A DNA stretch of 64,000 bases from CAVTWS01 sp963738445 (GTDB lineage Bacteria > Actinomycetota > Acidimicrobiia > Acidimicrobiales > SHLQ01): positions 372,001 through 436,000 of the forward strand of contig CAVTWS010000023.1 in the NCBI GenBank assembly GCA_963738445.1, read 5' to 3'. Both the position numbers and the translations under genes were made by a program. The notes beneath the pieces were generated by a model. That model ran no database searches. It was not told the DNA's origin and saw nothing but the letters and a program-made list of their open reading frames with translations. Each line of letters opens with the position of its first letter. Position 1 is the first letter of the stretch. Shown piece after piece: positions 49,391 through 58,676 of the stretch.

Positions 49391-50028
49391 TGGCGTCGTT
49401 CATCGGGCTGATCCGCCCCTCCTCCCGCGACGACGACCCGGCCGAGGTGCTGGCCGGGCTGCCAGGCCTGCGTCGCTCCCATCTGGGCCTCGATCTGCTC
49501 GGCAGCACCGGTGGGCGCGGTCTCCTGTGGCACGCGGACGCCTTCGGTGAGCGTCCGGTGGTCGAAGCCGCGCTCGTCCGGGAAGGGATCGACGCAGACC
49601 TGGTCGAGATCACCCGCCTCATCGGTTCGAACATCTCCGACCCCGAGATCGGCACGTGCATCCTCAGGACGTTGCTGGTCACCGTCGAACCCGGTGTCGA
49701 CTGGCCGACGGTGGAGCGGTTCGAGCGTGACTTGTCCCGGATGCCGGACCACATCCCCGGCATCGTCAACTGGCGGTTGAGCCGCGTGCGCGGTCGCGGA
49801 CTGTGGACCCACGCGTGGGAGCAGGAGTACCGGTACGTGGAGGACCTTCGGGTCGACTACATGGCCAGCCCGTACCACTGGGGTTGGGTCGATCGATGGT
49901 TCGACCCCGAGCACCCGCGGGTGATCGTGGCGCCGGCCCTGGCCCATGTGTTCTGCGCCGCGACGGGCTCGGTGCTCGCGCCGCCCGTCGAGCGCCAGCC
50001 TCTTCGGGCGGTCAGCCCGGCGCGTTAG
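49387..50028 (+). CDS. Dabb-like alpha/beta-barrel protein
   Basis: 213 residues. Central segment ILRTLLVTVEPGVDWPTVERFERDLSRMPDHIPGIVNWRLSRVRG fits the stress-responsive A/B barrel (Dabb) fold: strand, helix with His pocket, strand. TRLIGSNISDPEIG and YHWGWVDRWFDPEHP are conserved-looking. GTG overlaps the previous stop (GTGATG). Neighbourhood (menB, acyl-CoA ligase) might hint at aromatic or quinone metabolism; not shown. Confidence 0.6.
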   Translation: MMASFIGLIRPSSRDDDPAEVLAGLPGLRRSHLGLDLLGSTGGRGLLWHADAFGERPVVEAALVREGIDADLVEITRLIGSNISDPEIGTCILRTLLVTVEPGVDWPTVERFERDLSRMPDHIPGIVNWRLSRVRGRGLWTHAWEQEYRYVEDLRVDYMASPYHWGWVDRWFDPEHPRVIVAPALAHVFCAATGSVLAPPVERQPLRAVSPAR

Positions 50029-50073
50029 GGCGGGCGGTAAGCCTGGCGCGAGAGGGCCGGCCGGTCGTCGGGG

Positions 50074-50958
50074 TCAGCCGGTGTTGGCGCAGTTCAGGGT
50101 GTTGTCGCTGGTGTCGAACCGGCCGCCGCAACTGGCGGCGTAGGCCTCGTAGACCGAGCCGCTCGGCGTCTCGCTCCAGAGATCGTCGCAGACGGCGAGG
50201 TCGCCGGCTCCGCACTCGGTCCAATGCGTGTCGAAGGCCGCCACGGGTCCGGGCGCCGGATTGCTCGGGTCGAACACCGTGTAGTCGCCGTTGAAGTCGG
50301 CGCACCCGCCGGAGGAGTCCTCGCAGAAACCGCCGAAGTCGTCGGTGAAGTCGTCATCTATCGGATCGGCGCACAGGCCTCCGATGACGTTGTCGGGCAC
50401 GCGGCCCCCGCACGTGATCGACCACGCTTCGTACACCGTGCCGATGGCTTCGACGGTCTCGAAGTACAAGTCGTCGCACGAGCTGTCGTCGCCTCCGTCG
50501 CACTCGGTCCACAATTCGTCGAAGTCGGCCAGAGGTCCTGGGGCCGGGGTGCCGGGCACCAGTGTCGCGAACTCCTCCTGTGAGATCGGGGCGCAGCCGC
50601 CCTCCTCGGTCGCACAGACGGTGCCGAAGTCACTGAACTCATCGCTGAAGTCCGAGAAGTCGTCACTGAAATCGTCGCTGAAGTCCGAGAGGTCGTCGCT
50701 CAAGTCCGACAGGTCGTCGGAGAACTCGTCGGAGAAGTCGCTGAAGTCGGACAGGTCCTCATCGGAATCTTCGTCTGAGTCCTCGTCCGAACTGTCATCG
50801 GAGTCGTCGTCGGAGCTGTCATCGTTGCCGCCGCCACCGTCGGAGGAGTCGGCGCCGCCGAGCACGACATCGGCGCTGTCATCGCCACAGGCGGCGAGCA
50901 CCGGCGCGGCAAAGAGTACGAGTGCCAACAGTCGTGCCAGCACGGACAGACGAAACAT
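50074..50958 (-). CDS. Lipoprotein with Ser-Asp repeat stalk and two Cys-rich modules
   Basis: 294 residues. Signal peptide and lipobox (PVLAAC, Cys about 24); an extremely acidic stalk (residues 40-115) of SD[FLED] triplets such as DLSDFSDFSDEF; then two related ~70-residue modules, each with FDELWTECDGGDDSSCDDLYFE / FDTHWTECGAGDLAVCDDLW and a closing YEAWSITCGGR / YEAYAASCGGR. The pattern W-x2-C-x-x-GD-x3-CD-x-L...CGGR is common in actinobacterial surface proteins. Likely a wall-crossing, possibly Ca-binding, adhesin-like lipoprotein. ATG has GGAGG upstream. Confidence 0.75.
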   Translation of the reverse strand: MFRLSVLARLLALVLFAAPVLAACGDDSADVVLGGADSSDGGGGNDDSSDDDSDDSSDEDSDEDSDEDLSDFSDFSDEFSDDLSDLSDDLSDFSDDFSDDFSDFSDEFSDFGTVCATEEGGCAPISQEEFATLVPGTPAPGPLADFDELWTECDGGDDSSCDDLYFETVEAIGTVYEAWSITCGGRVPDNVIGGLCADPIDDDFTDDFGGFCEDSSGGCADFNGDYTVFDPSNPAPGPVAAFDTHWTECGAGDLAVCDDLWSETPSGSVYEAYAASCGGRFDTSDNTLNCANTG

Positions 50959-51032
50959 GACGACCTCCCGATTGATGCCGATAGTACGCGCCTGTCGGCC
51001 GATCGACCGCGCATGTGAGAACGTGGGTGACC

Positions 51033-52247
51033 ATGAGCGCTCGTGGCCGCCTCGGCAACCTGCTGGGCATCGACTATCCGATCTTCGCCTTCAGCCACTG
51101 TCGCGACGTGGTCGCGGCGGTGACCAACGCCGGCGGTCTCGGAGTACTGGGCGCGGTCGCGCACCGCCCCGAAGGTCTCGATCGGGACCTGGCGTGGATC
51201 GACGACCACGTTCACGGGCGGCCTTACGGGGTCGACCTGCTGTTGCCGCACCTCGGTCCCGAAACACCGGCGTCGACATCCGGCCCCGTCGCCGTTGACC
51301 CGGTCTCCATAGACCCTGCCTCCATCGATTGGGCCTCCGACGACCCGATCCCGGCCCGTCACCGGGCGTTCGTCGACGACCTGCTCGACCGCTACGGGGT
51401 CGCGCCGCTGCTCGGCGACGAGGGGCCGGCCCGCACGGGTCGGTTGAGCGTCAGCGACGAGGACAACTCGACGCTGCTCGACGTCACGCTCCAGCACCGC
51501 GTTGCGCTCCTGGCCAGCGCCCTCGGTCCGCCCCCGCCCCGTTTCGTCCGCCTGGCCCATGAGCACGGAGCCGTCGTGGTGGCGCTGGCCGGCACGGTGG
51601 AGCACGCGCGCCGGAACCTCGCCGCGGGCGCCGACATCGTGGTCGCTCAGGGCACCGAGGCCGGCGGGCACACGGGCGAGATCGCTTCGATGGTCCTGAT
51701 CCCCCAGGTCGTCGACGCCGTTGGAGCCGAGGTGCCGGTCGTCGGCGCCGGTGGGATCGCCTCGGGTCGCCAGATGGCGGCCGCCCTGGCCCTTGGCGCC
51801 GAGGGCGTCTGGTGCGGGTCGGTCTGGCTGACGACCGACGAGGCAGAGACCCACCCGACGGTGAAGGCCAAGTTCTTGGCCGCGGGATCGGGAGACACGG
51901 TCCGGTCCCGCGGGCTCACCGGCAAACCGGCTCGCCAGCTGCGCACCGCCTGGACGGACGAGTGGGCCGATCCCGATCATCCGGCGCCGCTCCCGATGCC
52001 GCTCCAGAGCGTGCTGGTGGCCGAAGCCCAGCAGCGCATCGCCCGTCAGGCTCACGTCACCGGCTCGGGTGCCGAGGCGCTCGCGACCTACTTCGTGGGC
52101 CAGGTCGTCGGTCAGCTCGATCAGGTGCGCAGCGCCCGTTCGGTCGTGGCGGCGATGGTCCAGGAGTTCGTCGACACCGTCGGGCACCTCGGCGACCTGG
52201 TGAGGGTCGACGTTCCCGAAGAAGGGCGCCTAGCGTCGCCCGGGTGA
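51033..52247 (+). CDS. Nitronate monooxygenase-family flavoprotein
   Basis: 404 residues, FMN-dependent TIM barrel of the 2-nitropropane dioxygenase family. IDYPIFAFSHCRDVVAAVTNAGGLGVLG, DIVVAQGTEAGGHTG, VPVVGAGGIASGRQMAAALALGAEGVWCGS are the family's FMN and active-site segments (the catalytic His in EAGGH). Oxidises alkyl nitronates, or acts as an enoyl-type reductase in some relatives. ATG 51033; GTG 51015 also possible. Coupled to the sulfatase gene by GTGA. Confidence 0.85.
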   Translation: MSARGRLGNLLGIDYPIFAFSHCRDVVAAVTNAGGLGVLGAVAHRPEGLDRDLAWIDDHVHGRPYGVDLLLPHLGPETPASTSGPVAVDPVSIDPASIDWASDDPIPARHRAFVDDLLDRYGVAPLLGDEGPARTGRLSVSDEDNSTLLDVTLQHRVALLASALGPPPPRFVRLAHEHGAVVVALAGTVEHARRNLAAGADIVVAQGTEAGGHTGEIASMVLIPQVVDAVGAEVPVVGAGGIASGRQMAAALALGAEGVWCGSVWLTTDEAETHPTVKAKFLAAGSGDTVRSRGLTGKPARQLRTAWTDEWADPDHPAPLPMPLQSVLVAEAQQRIARQAHVTGSGAEALATYFVGQVVGQLDQVRSARSVVAAMVQEFVDTVGHLGDLVRVDVPEEGRLASPG

Positions 52248-54622
52248 CGAGCGACGACCACCCCCAGCCCCCGGCGGAACCCCGAGCCCGGACGACGACG
52301 GAGCCCGGGGGAGACGCCCGACCCTACGGCGGCTTCGACGGCACGGTCACTCGGACCTTCGGCGGGAGTGAGCCCCACTGGCCCCGTCAGCCGCCACGAG
52401 CGCCCACCGGCGCGCCGAACGTGGTCGTGGTCCTGACCGACGACCTCGGGTACGCCGACCTCGGCTGCTACGGCTCGGAGATCGCCACCCCCAACCTCGA
52501 TCAGATGGCGGCGGAGGGCGTGCGGTTCACGAACTTCCACGTCAACCCGATGTGCTCGCCCACCCGGGCGTCGTTGCTCACCGGGCTCAACGCGCACCGG
52601 GCCGGGGTCGGCCACGTCGCCCACAGCGATCCCGGTTTCCCGGGGTATGCCATGGAGCTGACCGACGAGGTGCCGACCCTGCCCGAGGTCCTGCGCGATC
52701 ACGGCTGGGCCACGCTCATGGTGGGCAAATGGCACCTGTGCAAGGACAGCAACCTCACCGACAACGGCCCCAAGCACTCGTGGCCGTGCCAGAAGGGTTT
52801 CGACCGCTTCTACGGGATCCTCGATGGGTTCACCAACTTCCACCAGCCGCATCGGTTGTACCAGGACAACCAGCATGTCCAGGTCGACGAGTACCCCGAC
52901 GACTACTACTTCACGGACGACCTGACCGATCGTGCCATCACGATGGTGCGGGACGTGGTGGCGAACGACCCCACCAAACCGTTCTTCCTCTACTTCAGCC
53001 ACGGCGCGGTCCACGCGCCGCTCCAGGCCAAGGCGGCCGACATCGAGCGGCAACAGGGGCGATACGACCACGGCTGGGACCAGGTGCGCGCGGCCCGATT
53101 CGAGCAACAACAGCGTCTGGGCATCGTCGGTCCCGACACCGAGCTGGCGCCTCGCAACCACGAGGAGCACGACGACGTCACGCCCTGGGACGACCTCGCC
53201 GAGCCGGCCCGACGGCAGTACGCCCGCTACATGGAGATCTTCGCGGCCATGGTGGAGACGGTCGACGAGAGCTGGGCCCGCCTCCGGGCGGCCCTCGACG
53301 AGCTCGGGGTGCTCGACAACACCATCGTCATCTTCACGTCGGACAACGGTGCCTCCCGGGAGGGCAACGAGCACGGGACAGCGGCGTACTTCCGGTCGTT
53401 GTCGGCCCAGTCGCAGGGGGCGGCCGACAACGCCCTGGACGACGACGTGGAGCGCTTCGACCTGCTCGGGAGCGCCCAGACGCTTCCTCACTACCCTCGC
53501 GGTTGGGCGATGGCGGGGAACACCCCGTTCCGCTTGTACAAGACGCACACCTACGCCGGCGGCCATCAGGTGCCTTTCATCGTGCGATGGCCCGAGGGGT
53601 CGGTCCCGCCGGGGGAGATGCGGTCGCAGTACCAGCACGTCACCGATCTCATGCCGACCGTGCTCGATGCGTGTGGCGTGTCCCGTCCACCCACGCATCG
53701 TGGCCAGCCCGTCGTCCCGTTCGCCGGGGCGAGCTTCCGGTCGTCGCTGGCCGACGCCGCGGTGGGCAGCAGCCATCCCGAGCAGTACTACGAGCTCGAG
53801 GGCCGCCGCGGGTTCTTCCGCGACGGATGGGAAGTGGTCACAAACCACCAACCACAGACGCCCTTCGGCGATCACGAATGGGCGTTGTACGACCTGCGCA
53901 ACGACCCCACCGAGCTGTCGGACCTTCGCGACACCCACCCCGAACGGCTGGCCGAGCTGGCCGACGCGTGGGAACGAGCGGCGTGGGACAACCAGGTGTT
54001 CCCGCTCGACGAGGGGACGCGGATCAAGTGGATCCAACGCCCGCCCTGGGAAGACGTCTACGAGCAACCGGTCACCATCGTGCCGGGCACGCCCACCCTC
54101 GAGCGGTACCGGTCGGCGAAGCTGATCTGGTTCCGGGACTACTCGCTGACGGCCCGGCTCGACTGGCAACCCGGCGACACCGGCGTCCTGGTGGCCCACG
54201 GCGACCAGGGTGGGGGCTACGTCATCTACGTCGAGGACGACCGGGTCCACTACCTGCACAACGGCGGCGAGCGGACGTGGTCGATCGACGGCGGGTCGAT
54301 GGGCGGGGCCGGAGCCCGGATCGTGGAGTGCCGAGCGGTCAACGGCGGAGCGGGCACGGTGGCGGTCACCCTCGTGGTCGACGGAGAGGATCGGGCCCAC
54401 CTGGAGGCGGTTCCGATGCTCATCGGCATGGCGCCGTTCGAGGGCATCGACGTCGGCATCGATCGCCGGTCGCCGGTGAGCTGGGACCTGTGGGAGCGGC
54501 ACCGGTCGTTCCCGTACACGGGTCGCCTGCACTCGGTCACCGTCACCCCCGGCGAGCTGGCGCCGACCAACGGCCTGCGATGGATCGACTTCCTGAAGCA
54601 GCAGGCCAGCCGCTTCGAATGA
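52244..54622 (+). CDS. Sulfatase (arylsulfatase type, formylglycine-dependent)
   Basis: 792 residues. Metal-site start NVVVVLTDDLGYADLGCYG, the modification signature NPMCSPTRASLLTG (C-x-P-x-R, Cys becomes formylglycine), GKWHLCKD, SHGAVHAP and SDNGASREGNEHG metal ligands. C-terminal ~180 residues add a beta-rich domain (DYSLTARLDWQPGDTGVLVAHGDQGGGY). No signal peptide, so cytosolic unless exported folded. Acts on an unknown sulfate ester. GTG overlaps the upstream stop; activated by the enzyme encoded next. Confidence 0.93.
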   Translation: MTSDDHPQPPAEPRARTTTEPGGDARPYGGFDGTVTRTFGGSEPHWPRQPPRAPTGAPNVVVVLTDDLGYADLGCYGSEIATPNLDQMAAEGVRFTNFHVNPMCSPTRASLLTGLNAHRAGVGHVAHSDPGFPGYAMELTDEVPTLPEVLRDHGWATLMVGKWHLCKDSNLTDNGPKHSWPCQKGFDRFYGILDGFTNFHQPHRLYQDNQHVQVDEYPDDYYFTDDLTDRAITMVRDVVANDPTKPFFLYFSHGAVHAPLQAKAADIERQQGRYDHGWDQVRAARFEQQQRLGIVGPDTELAPRNHEEHDDVTPWDDLAEPARRQYARYMEIFAAMVETVDESWARLRAALDELGVLDNTIVIFTSDNGASREGNEHGTAAYFRSLSAQSQGAADNALDDDVERFDLLGSAQTLPHYPRGWAMAGNTPFRLYKTHTYAGGHQVPFIVRWPEGSVPPGEMRSQYQHVTDLMPTVLDACGVSRPPTHRGQPVVPFAGASFRSSLADAAVGSSHPEQYYELEGRRGFFRDGWEVVTNHQPQTPFGDHEWALYDLRNDPTELSDLRDTHPERLAELADAWERAAWDNQVFPLDEGTRIKWIQRPPWEDVYEQPVTIVPGTPTLERYRSAKLIWFRDYSLTARLDWQPGDTGVLVAHGDQGGGYVIYVEDDRVHYLHNGGERTWSIDGGSMGGAGARIVECRAVNGGAGTVAVTLVVDGEDRAHLEAVPMLIGMAPFEGIDVGIDRRSPVSWDLWERHRSFPYTGRLHSVTVTPGELAPTNGLRWIDFLKQQASRFE

Positions 54623-55551
54623 CCTGCGATCCCGCTCCGATCGTGGCCGGAGCCGCACTGACCGAGCTGATACCGCTCCCCGGTGGGCGATTTCGCATGG
54701 GGTCGGACCGGCACTACGCCGAGGAGGCACCCCCCCGTGACGTCGAGCTGAGCCCGTTCGCCATCGAGCGCCATTCGGTCACCAACGCCCAGTTCGCGGC
54801 GTTCGTCGCCGCCACCGGCTACGTCACGACCGCCGAACAGGCCCCCGACCCGGAGACGTACCCCGAAGCGGATCCCGCGCTCCTGGTGCCCGGCTCGGCC
54901 GTCTTCCGGGCGACCACCGGACCGGTCGACCTGCGTGACCCCGGGCAGTGGTGGGCCTGGGTCCCGGGTGCGGACTGGCGCCACCCGTGGGGCCCGGAGT
55001 CGTCGATCGGCGCGCTCGACGACGTGCCCGTGGTGCACGTCTCGTATGCCGACGCCGCGGCCTACGCCCGGTGGGCCGGCCGGGGGCTCCCCACCGAGGC
55101 GCAATTCGAATACGCGGCACGCGGTGGGCTCGACGGGTGCGCCTTCACCTGGGGCGACGAGCCCGATCCCGGGCGGGCGAACCATTGGATCGGCCGGTTC
55201 CCGTGGGAGTTCCGCCGGCCCGATCGGACCACGCCCGGGCCCGCGCCCGCTGGTGCCCTGCCGGCCAACGAGTACGGCCTCCACGAGATGTGCGGCAACG
55301 TCTGGCACTGGACGACGGACCTCTGGGTCGCGGGTGCTGCCAACGGCCCGTGCTGCGCCCCGCCGCTCGACCCCGCGGGTCCGGCCGACGGGTCGTTCGA
55401 TGCTGACGCTCCGACCGTCGAACAACGGGTCCTCAAGGGCGGTTCGTTCCTCTGCGCCGACGAGTACTGCCACCGCTACCGGCCGGCGGCGCGAATCCCC
55501 GAGTCGGTCGACACCGGCACCTGCCATGTCGGCTTTCGGTGCGTGCTGTGA
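54619..55551 (+). CDS. Formylglycine-generating enzyme
   Basis: 310 residues, FGE-sulfatase fold. PGGRFRMGSDRHYAEEAPPRDV at the start, LPTEAQFEYAARGG, NEYGLHEMCGNVWHWT, and the copper/thiol pair in GGSFLCADEYCHRYRPAAR (two Cys five residues apart, as in functional actinobacterial FGE). Oxidises the sulfatase Cys to formylglycine with O2. ATG overlaps the sulfatase stop (ATGA), so enzyme and activator are translated together. Confidence 0.93.
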   Translation: MTCDPAPIVAGAALTELIPLPGGRFRMGSDRHYAEEAPPRDVELSPFAIERHSVTNAQFAAFVAATGYVTTAEQAPDPETYPEADPALLVPGSAVFRATTGPVDLRDPGQWWAWVPGADWRHPWGPESSIGALDDVPVVHVSYADAAAYARWAGRGLPTEAQFEYAARGGLDGCAFTWGDEPDPGRANHWIGRFPWEFRRPDRTTPGPAPAGALPANEYGLHEMCGNVWHWTTDLWVAGAANGPCCAPPLDPAGPADGSFDADAPTVEQRVLKGGSFLCADEYCHRYRPAARIPESVDTGTCHVGFRCVL

Positions 55552-55572
55552 TGCTGCAGGAGCGGGCGACGA

Positions 55573-55753
55573 TCAGGTGACGTCGAGCTCCATCTCCGGG
55601 AGGGTTGCCTCCCTTGGGGTGGCCACCGTCGGCGGAACGGTCGCCACCCAGTCGAGGCGGTAGAAGATAACGGGCCTGGAGCGCTGCAGCGAACGGGCCC
55701 ATGAGCCCGAACAACGACACGTTGATCGACACCTCGGTGCCGAGCCGCGTCAC
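55573..55753 (-). pseudogene. Remnant of an MFS transporter gene
   Basis: Two short pieces in adjacent frames: a GTG start followed by TEVSINVSLFGLMGPFAAALQARY, which resembles the second helix of MFS transporters, then directly in another frame FYRLDWVATVPPTVA, which resembles a middle MFS segment, ending at 55573. About 60 of an expected 400 codons remain, as if most of the gene was deleted. No selection for an open frame is evident. Assignment from motif memory. Confidence 0.45.
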
Positions 55754-56628
55754 CCGGAGATGGCGCCCGTGGTGGTGGTGGTGACCAGACCAGCGGGGGT
55801 GGTGGTCGTGGTGGCGCCCGTCAGATCGAGCGGTATGTCGCCGGTCAGGACGCGGAACTCGATGCGGCGGTTCCGTTCCTTGCCTTCCTGGGTCTCGTTC
55901 GGCGCGATCGGTTGGCTCGAGCCGAATCCGACCGCGGTCAGCCGGTTCACGTCGACGCCCTTGGTCTGGAGATAGGCCACGACCGCACCGGCGCGCTCGG
56001 TGGAGAGTTCCTGGTTCACCTGCTCCTCACCGTCGGCGTCGGTGTGACCTTCGACGCTGACCCGGATGTCGAGTTGCGAGTTGAGCAGCAGCGCCACCAG
56101 GTCGAGCGTCGCGAGCGATTCGGCGGCGATGGCGACGTCGCCACTCTCGAAGCGGATCGGGTCCAGGGTCGTGAGCTGGGTGAGGTCGTGCTGGACATCG
56201 ACCTCGACCGCGGTCGCCTCGCCGGGATCGAGCGGATCCTCCTCGGCCGGTGCGCCGTCGACGGTGGCGACGACGTCGGCGGACGTGACGTCGCGCACGG
56301 ACAGCGCGATGCCCTCGACGATGGCCAGGTCGGCTTCGGTGGCGACCTGCCCGGCGATGGTGGCTCCCTGGCCGTTCATCGTCACCTCGAGCTCCCCGTA
56401 GCCCACCCGGGTGAGCGCGTCGACCACCGACTCCTGCAACCGGTCGTCGCTGGTCGGACCGTCGTCGCCCCTCGAACCGGCGTACACGGCGACCGCCAGG
56501 ACACCGAGGATGACGGCGATGAAGATGGCCCGACCGCGCATCAAGCCACCCAGGGCGCTGAGCGCCGTGACCGACCGCGAGCGCGGGGGTCGGTAACGCG
56601 GTGAGAAGCGGGGGTCGAAGCTCTTCAT
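55750..56628 (-). CDS. BON-OmpA membrane-anchored protein
   Basis: 292 residues: basic cytosolic tail, one TM helix (FIAVILGVLAVAVYAG, about 39-54), BON-like domain (residues 62-125), and a C-terminal OmpA peptidoglycan-binding domain (RFESGDVAI, VEGHTDADGEEQVNQELSTERAGAVVAYL, GFGSSQPIAPN, RNRRIEFRV), then a Thr-rich tail. Similar in plan to mycobacterial ArfA (BON plus OmpA). Tethers membrane and cell wall. ATG 56628 assumed from the basic N-terminus and TM position. Confidence 0.85.
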   Translation of the reverse strand: MKSFDPRFSPRYRPPRSRSVTALSALGGLMRGRAIFIAVILGVLAVAVYAGSRGDDGPTSDDRLQESVVDALTRVGYGELEVTMNGQGATIAGQVATEADLAIVEGIALSVRDVTSADVVATVDGAPAEEDPLDPGEATAVEVDVQHDLTQLTTLDPIRFESGDVAIAAESLATLDLVALLLNSQLDIRVSVEGHTDADGEEQVNQELSTERAGAVVAYLQTKGVDVNRLTAVGFGSSQPIAPNETQEGKERNRRIEFRVLTGDIPLDLTGATTTTTPAGLVTTTTTGAISG

Positions 56629-56734
56629 TGGGTCGGCGGGCCCTCCGTCGTCGGCCCGAGGGTTCAGCCTAGAGGATCGACGCCAGTGGTTCAGGGGCCG
56701 CGCCAGTCCCGACAGCACGTGAGAGACTGCCCCG

Positions 56735-57577
56735 ATGGGCCTTGCCGACCTGATCGCCTCGCACCGCGACGCCCTCACGAGCGCCGAGCGGCGCGCCGCA
56801 GAGGTCATCCTGCGGCAGCCCGAGTTGGTCGCCTTCGGTACGGTGGCCGCGCTGGCCGCCGAGGCGGGCGTCGGCGGAGCAACCGTCGTGCGGCTGACCG
56901 CCAAGCTGGGTCTCGGCGGCTTCGGCCAGCTCCAGGAAGTCGTGCAGAGAGAGCTCAGCGACCGTCTCCACCCGGCGGTGGAACGAATTCGTCATCACCG
57001 GGACGGCGACATGGTCGGGCAGGCCCGCACGATGGCCTTGAACACGGTGGCGGGCGCCTTCGACCGGCTCGATCCCGGCGCCCTCGCCGTTGCGGTGGCG
57101 CTGCTGGGCGACCGTACGCGTCGAATCTGGTTGATCGGGGGCGACGACGCGACCGGCATCGTCAGCCACGCCGCCGATGTGCTGGGCATGGTCCGGCCGG
57201 GGGTCGAGGCGGTGTCGGGCACGCCCGTCGGGGTGGCCCGCCGGTTGGCGCACGCGGGCGAGTCCGACGTCATCGTGGCGGTGGATCTGCGCCGATACGA
57301 CGCCTGGTTGATCGACGCGGTCGGGCGGGCGATCGACGCGGGCGCTCGGGTGATCGCGGTCACCGACGGGCCGCTCTCACCGCTCGTGCCGGGGAGCGCG
57401 GCCGCCCTGTGGGTACCGGCCGGCGCCGTCGGACCGTTCGACAGCTACGTCGGGGTCCTCGCCGTGCTCGAGGTGGTGGTGGCCTCGGTCGTGGCGGCCG
57501 ATCGGGATGCGGTGACCCGCCGGCTCGACGGGGTCGAGGCGGCGTGGCGAGCGGGGGAGATGCTCGCCGACGGCTAG
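56735..57577 (+). CDS. MurR/RpiR-family transcriptional regulator
   Basis: 280 residues. N-terminal helix-turn-helix (residues 1-75: LTSAERRAAEVILRQPELVAFGTVAALAAEAGVGGATVVRLTAKLGLGGF) and C-terminal SIS sugar-phosphate-binding domain (from about 125). Such regulators sense phosphosugars. It lies 4 bp before the stop of the convergent aldolase gene. The SIS domain lacks obvious catalytic residues. A GAGACT -10 candidate ends 6 nt before ATG. Confidence 0.88.
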   Translation: MGLADLIASHRDALTSAERRAAEVILRQPELVAFGTVAALAAEAGVGGATVVRLTAKLGLGGFGQLQEVVQRELSDRLHPAVERIRHHRDGDMVGQARTMALNTVAGAFDRLDPGALAVAVALLGDRTRRIWLIGGDDATGIVSHAADVLGMVRPGVEAVSGTPVGVARRLAHAGESDVIVAVDLRRYDAWLIDAVGRAIDAGARVIAVTDGPLSPLVPGSAAALWVPAGAVGPFDSYVGVLAVLEVVVASVVAADRDAVTRRLDGVEAAWRAGEMLADG

Positions 57578-57581
57578 CGGC

Positions 57582-58670
57582 TCAGACGTGGTCGGCGACC
57601 ACTTCGGCCACGATGCCGGCGAACTCGTCGACCTGGGCCTCCGTGGTGTCGAACGAGGTCATCCAGCGGACCACGTGGTCGGACTCGTCCCAGATCCAGA
57701 AGAACGAGCGGTCCTGCAACGGCGCGATCGCCGCGGGCGGGAGGCGGGCGAACACCGCATTGACCTCCGGGGTGCGTACGAGCTCGACACCTGGAATCTG
57801 GGCGGTCTGCGAAGCCAGTCGGCGGGCCATGGCGTTGGCGTGGCGGGCGTTGGCGAGCCACCGGTCCTCGTGGAGGAGCGCATCGAACTGGGCGGCGATG
57901 AACCGCATCTTCGACGGCAACTGCGCCAGCTGCTTCCGGACGAACGGGGCGGCCCGGGCGAGCTCGGGCTCGAAGAAGATCACCGCCTCGCCGTACACCA
58001 GGCCGTTCTTGGTGCCGCCGAACGTCAGCACATCGACGCCCAGCTCGGCCGTGGCCGCGCCCACCGGGGTTCCGAGGGCGGCCGTGGCGTTGGCGATGCG
58101 GGCACCGTCGACGTGCATGACCAGTCCGTTGGCGTGGGCGATCTCGGCGAGAGCCGCGATCTCGACGGCCTGGTACACCACTCCGGTCTCGGTGGACTGG
58201 GTGATCGAGACCACCCGTGGCTGGACGTGGTGGATGTCGCCGACACCGTCGAGGTGGGCGGCGATGTCGTCGGGCCGGAGCTTGCCGTCGACCGTGACGA
58301 TGTCGATCAGCTTGGTGCCGAGGAGTCGTTCGGCGGCTCCGCATTCGTCGACGCTGATGTGGGCCGAAGACGTGCAGATGACCGCTTCCCATGGTCGCAG
58401 CAGGCATTGCAGGCCGACCAGGTTGGCGCCGGTGCCTCCGAATGTGAACAGCACGTCGACCGGCGCGCCGAAGAGGTCACGGAACCGGTTGACGGCGCGC
58501 TCGGTCCAGGGGTCCATGCCGTAGGCCACGGCGTGGCCCCGATTGGCCGCCACCAGGGCGTCGACGACCGCCGGATCCGCTCCCGAGGCGTTGTCCGAGG
58601 CAAAGGATGCGGGCTCGGACCGGGTCGTGAGGCCCGAGGCGAAGGATGTCGGCGTTGCAGGAATGGTCAC
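57582..58670 (-). CDS. Low-specificity L-threonine aldolase-type PLP enzyme
   Basis: 362 residues, beta-eliminating lyase family. FASDNASGADPAVVDAL at the start, FTFGGTGANLVGLQ, AHISVDECGAAE, MHVDGARIANA (Asp on pyridine N) and FGGTKNG (PLP Lys) are the family hallmarks. Cleaves beta-hydroxy amino acids to glycine and an aldehyde, or related chemistry. GTG 58670 follows TACTGT (58682-58677) by exactly 6 nt, so leaderless. Divergent from an oxygenase gene with which it shares a 60-bp control region. Confidence 0.85.
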   Translation of the reverse strand: MTIPATPTSFASGLTTRSEPASFASDNASGADPAVVDALVAANRGHAVAYGMDPWTERAVNRFRDLFGAPVDVLFTFGGTGANLVGLQCLLRPWEAVICTSSAHISVDECGAAERLLGTKLIDIVTVDGKLRPDDIAAHLDGVGDIHHVQPRVVSITQSTETGVVYQAVEIAALAEIAHANGLVMHVDGARIANATAALGTPVGAATAELGVDVLTFGGTKNGLVYGEAVIFFEPELARAAPFVRKQLAQLPSKMRFIAAQFDALLHEDRWLANARHANAMARRLASQTAQIPGVELVRTPEVNAVFARLPPAAIAPLQDRSFFWIWDESDHVVRWMTSFDTTEAQVDEFAGIVAEVVADHV

Positions 58671-58676
58671 ACGTCG

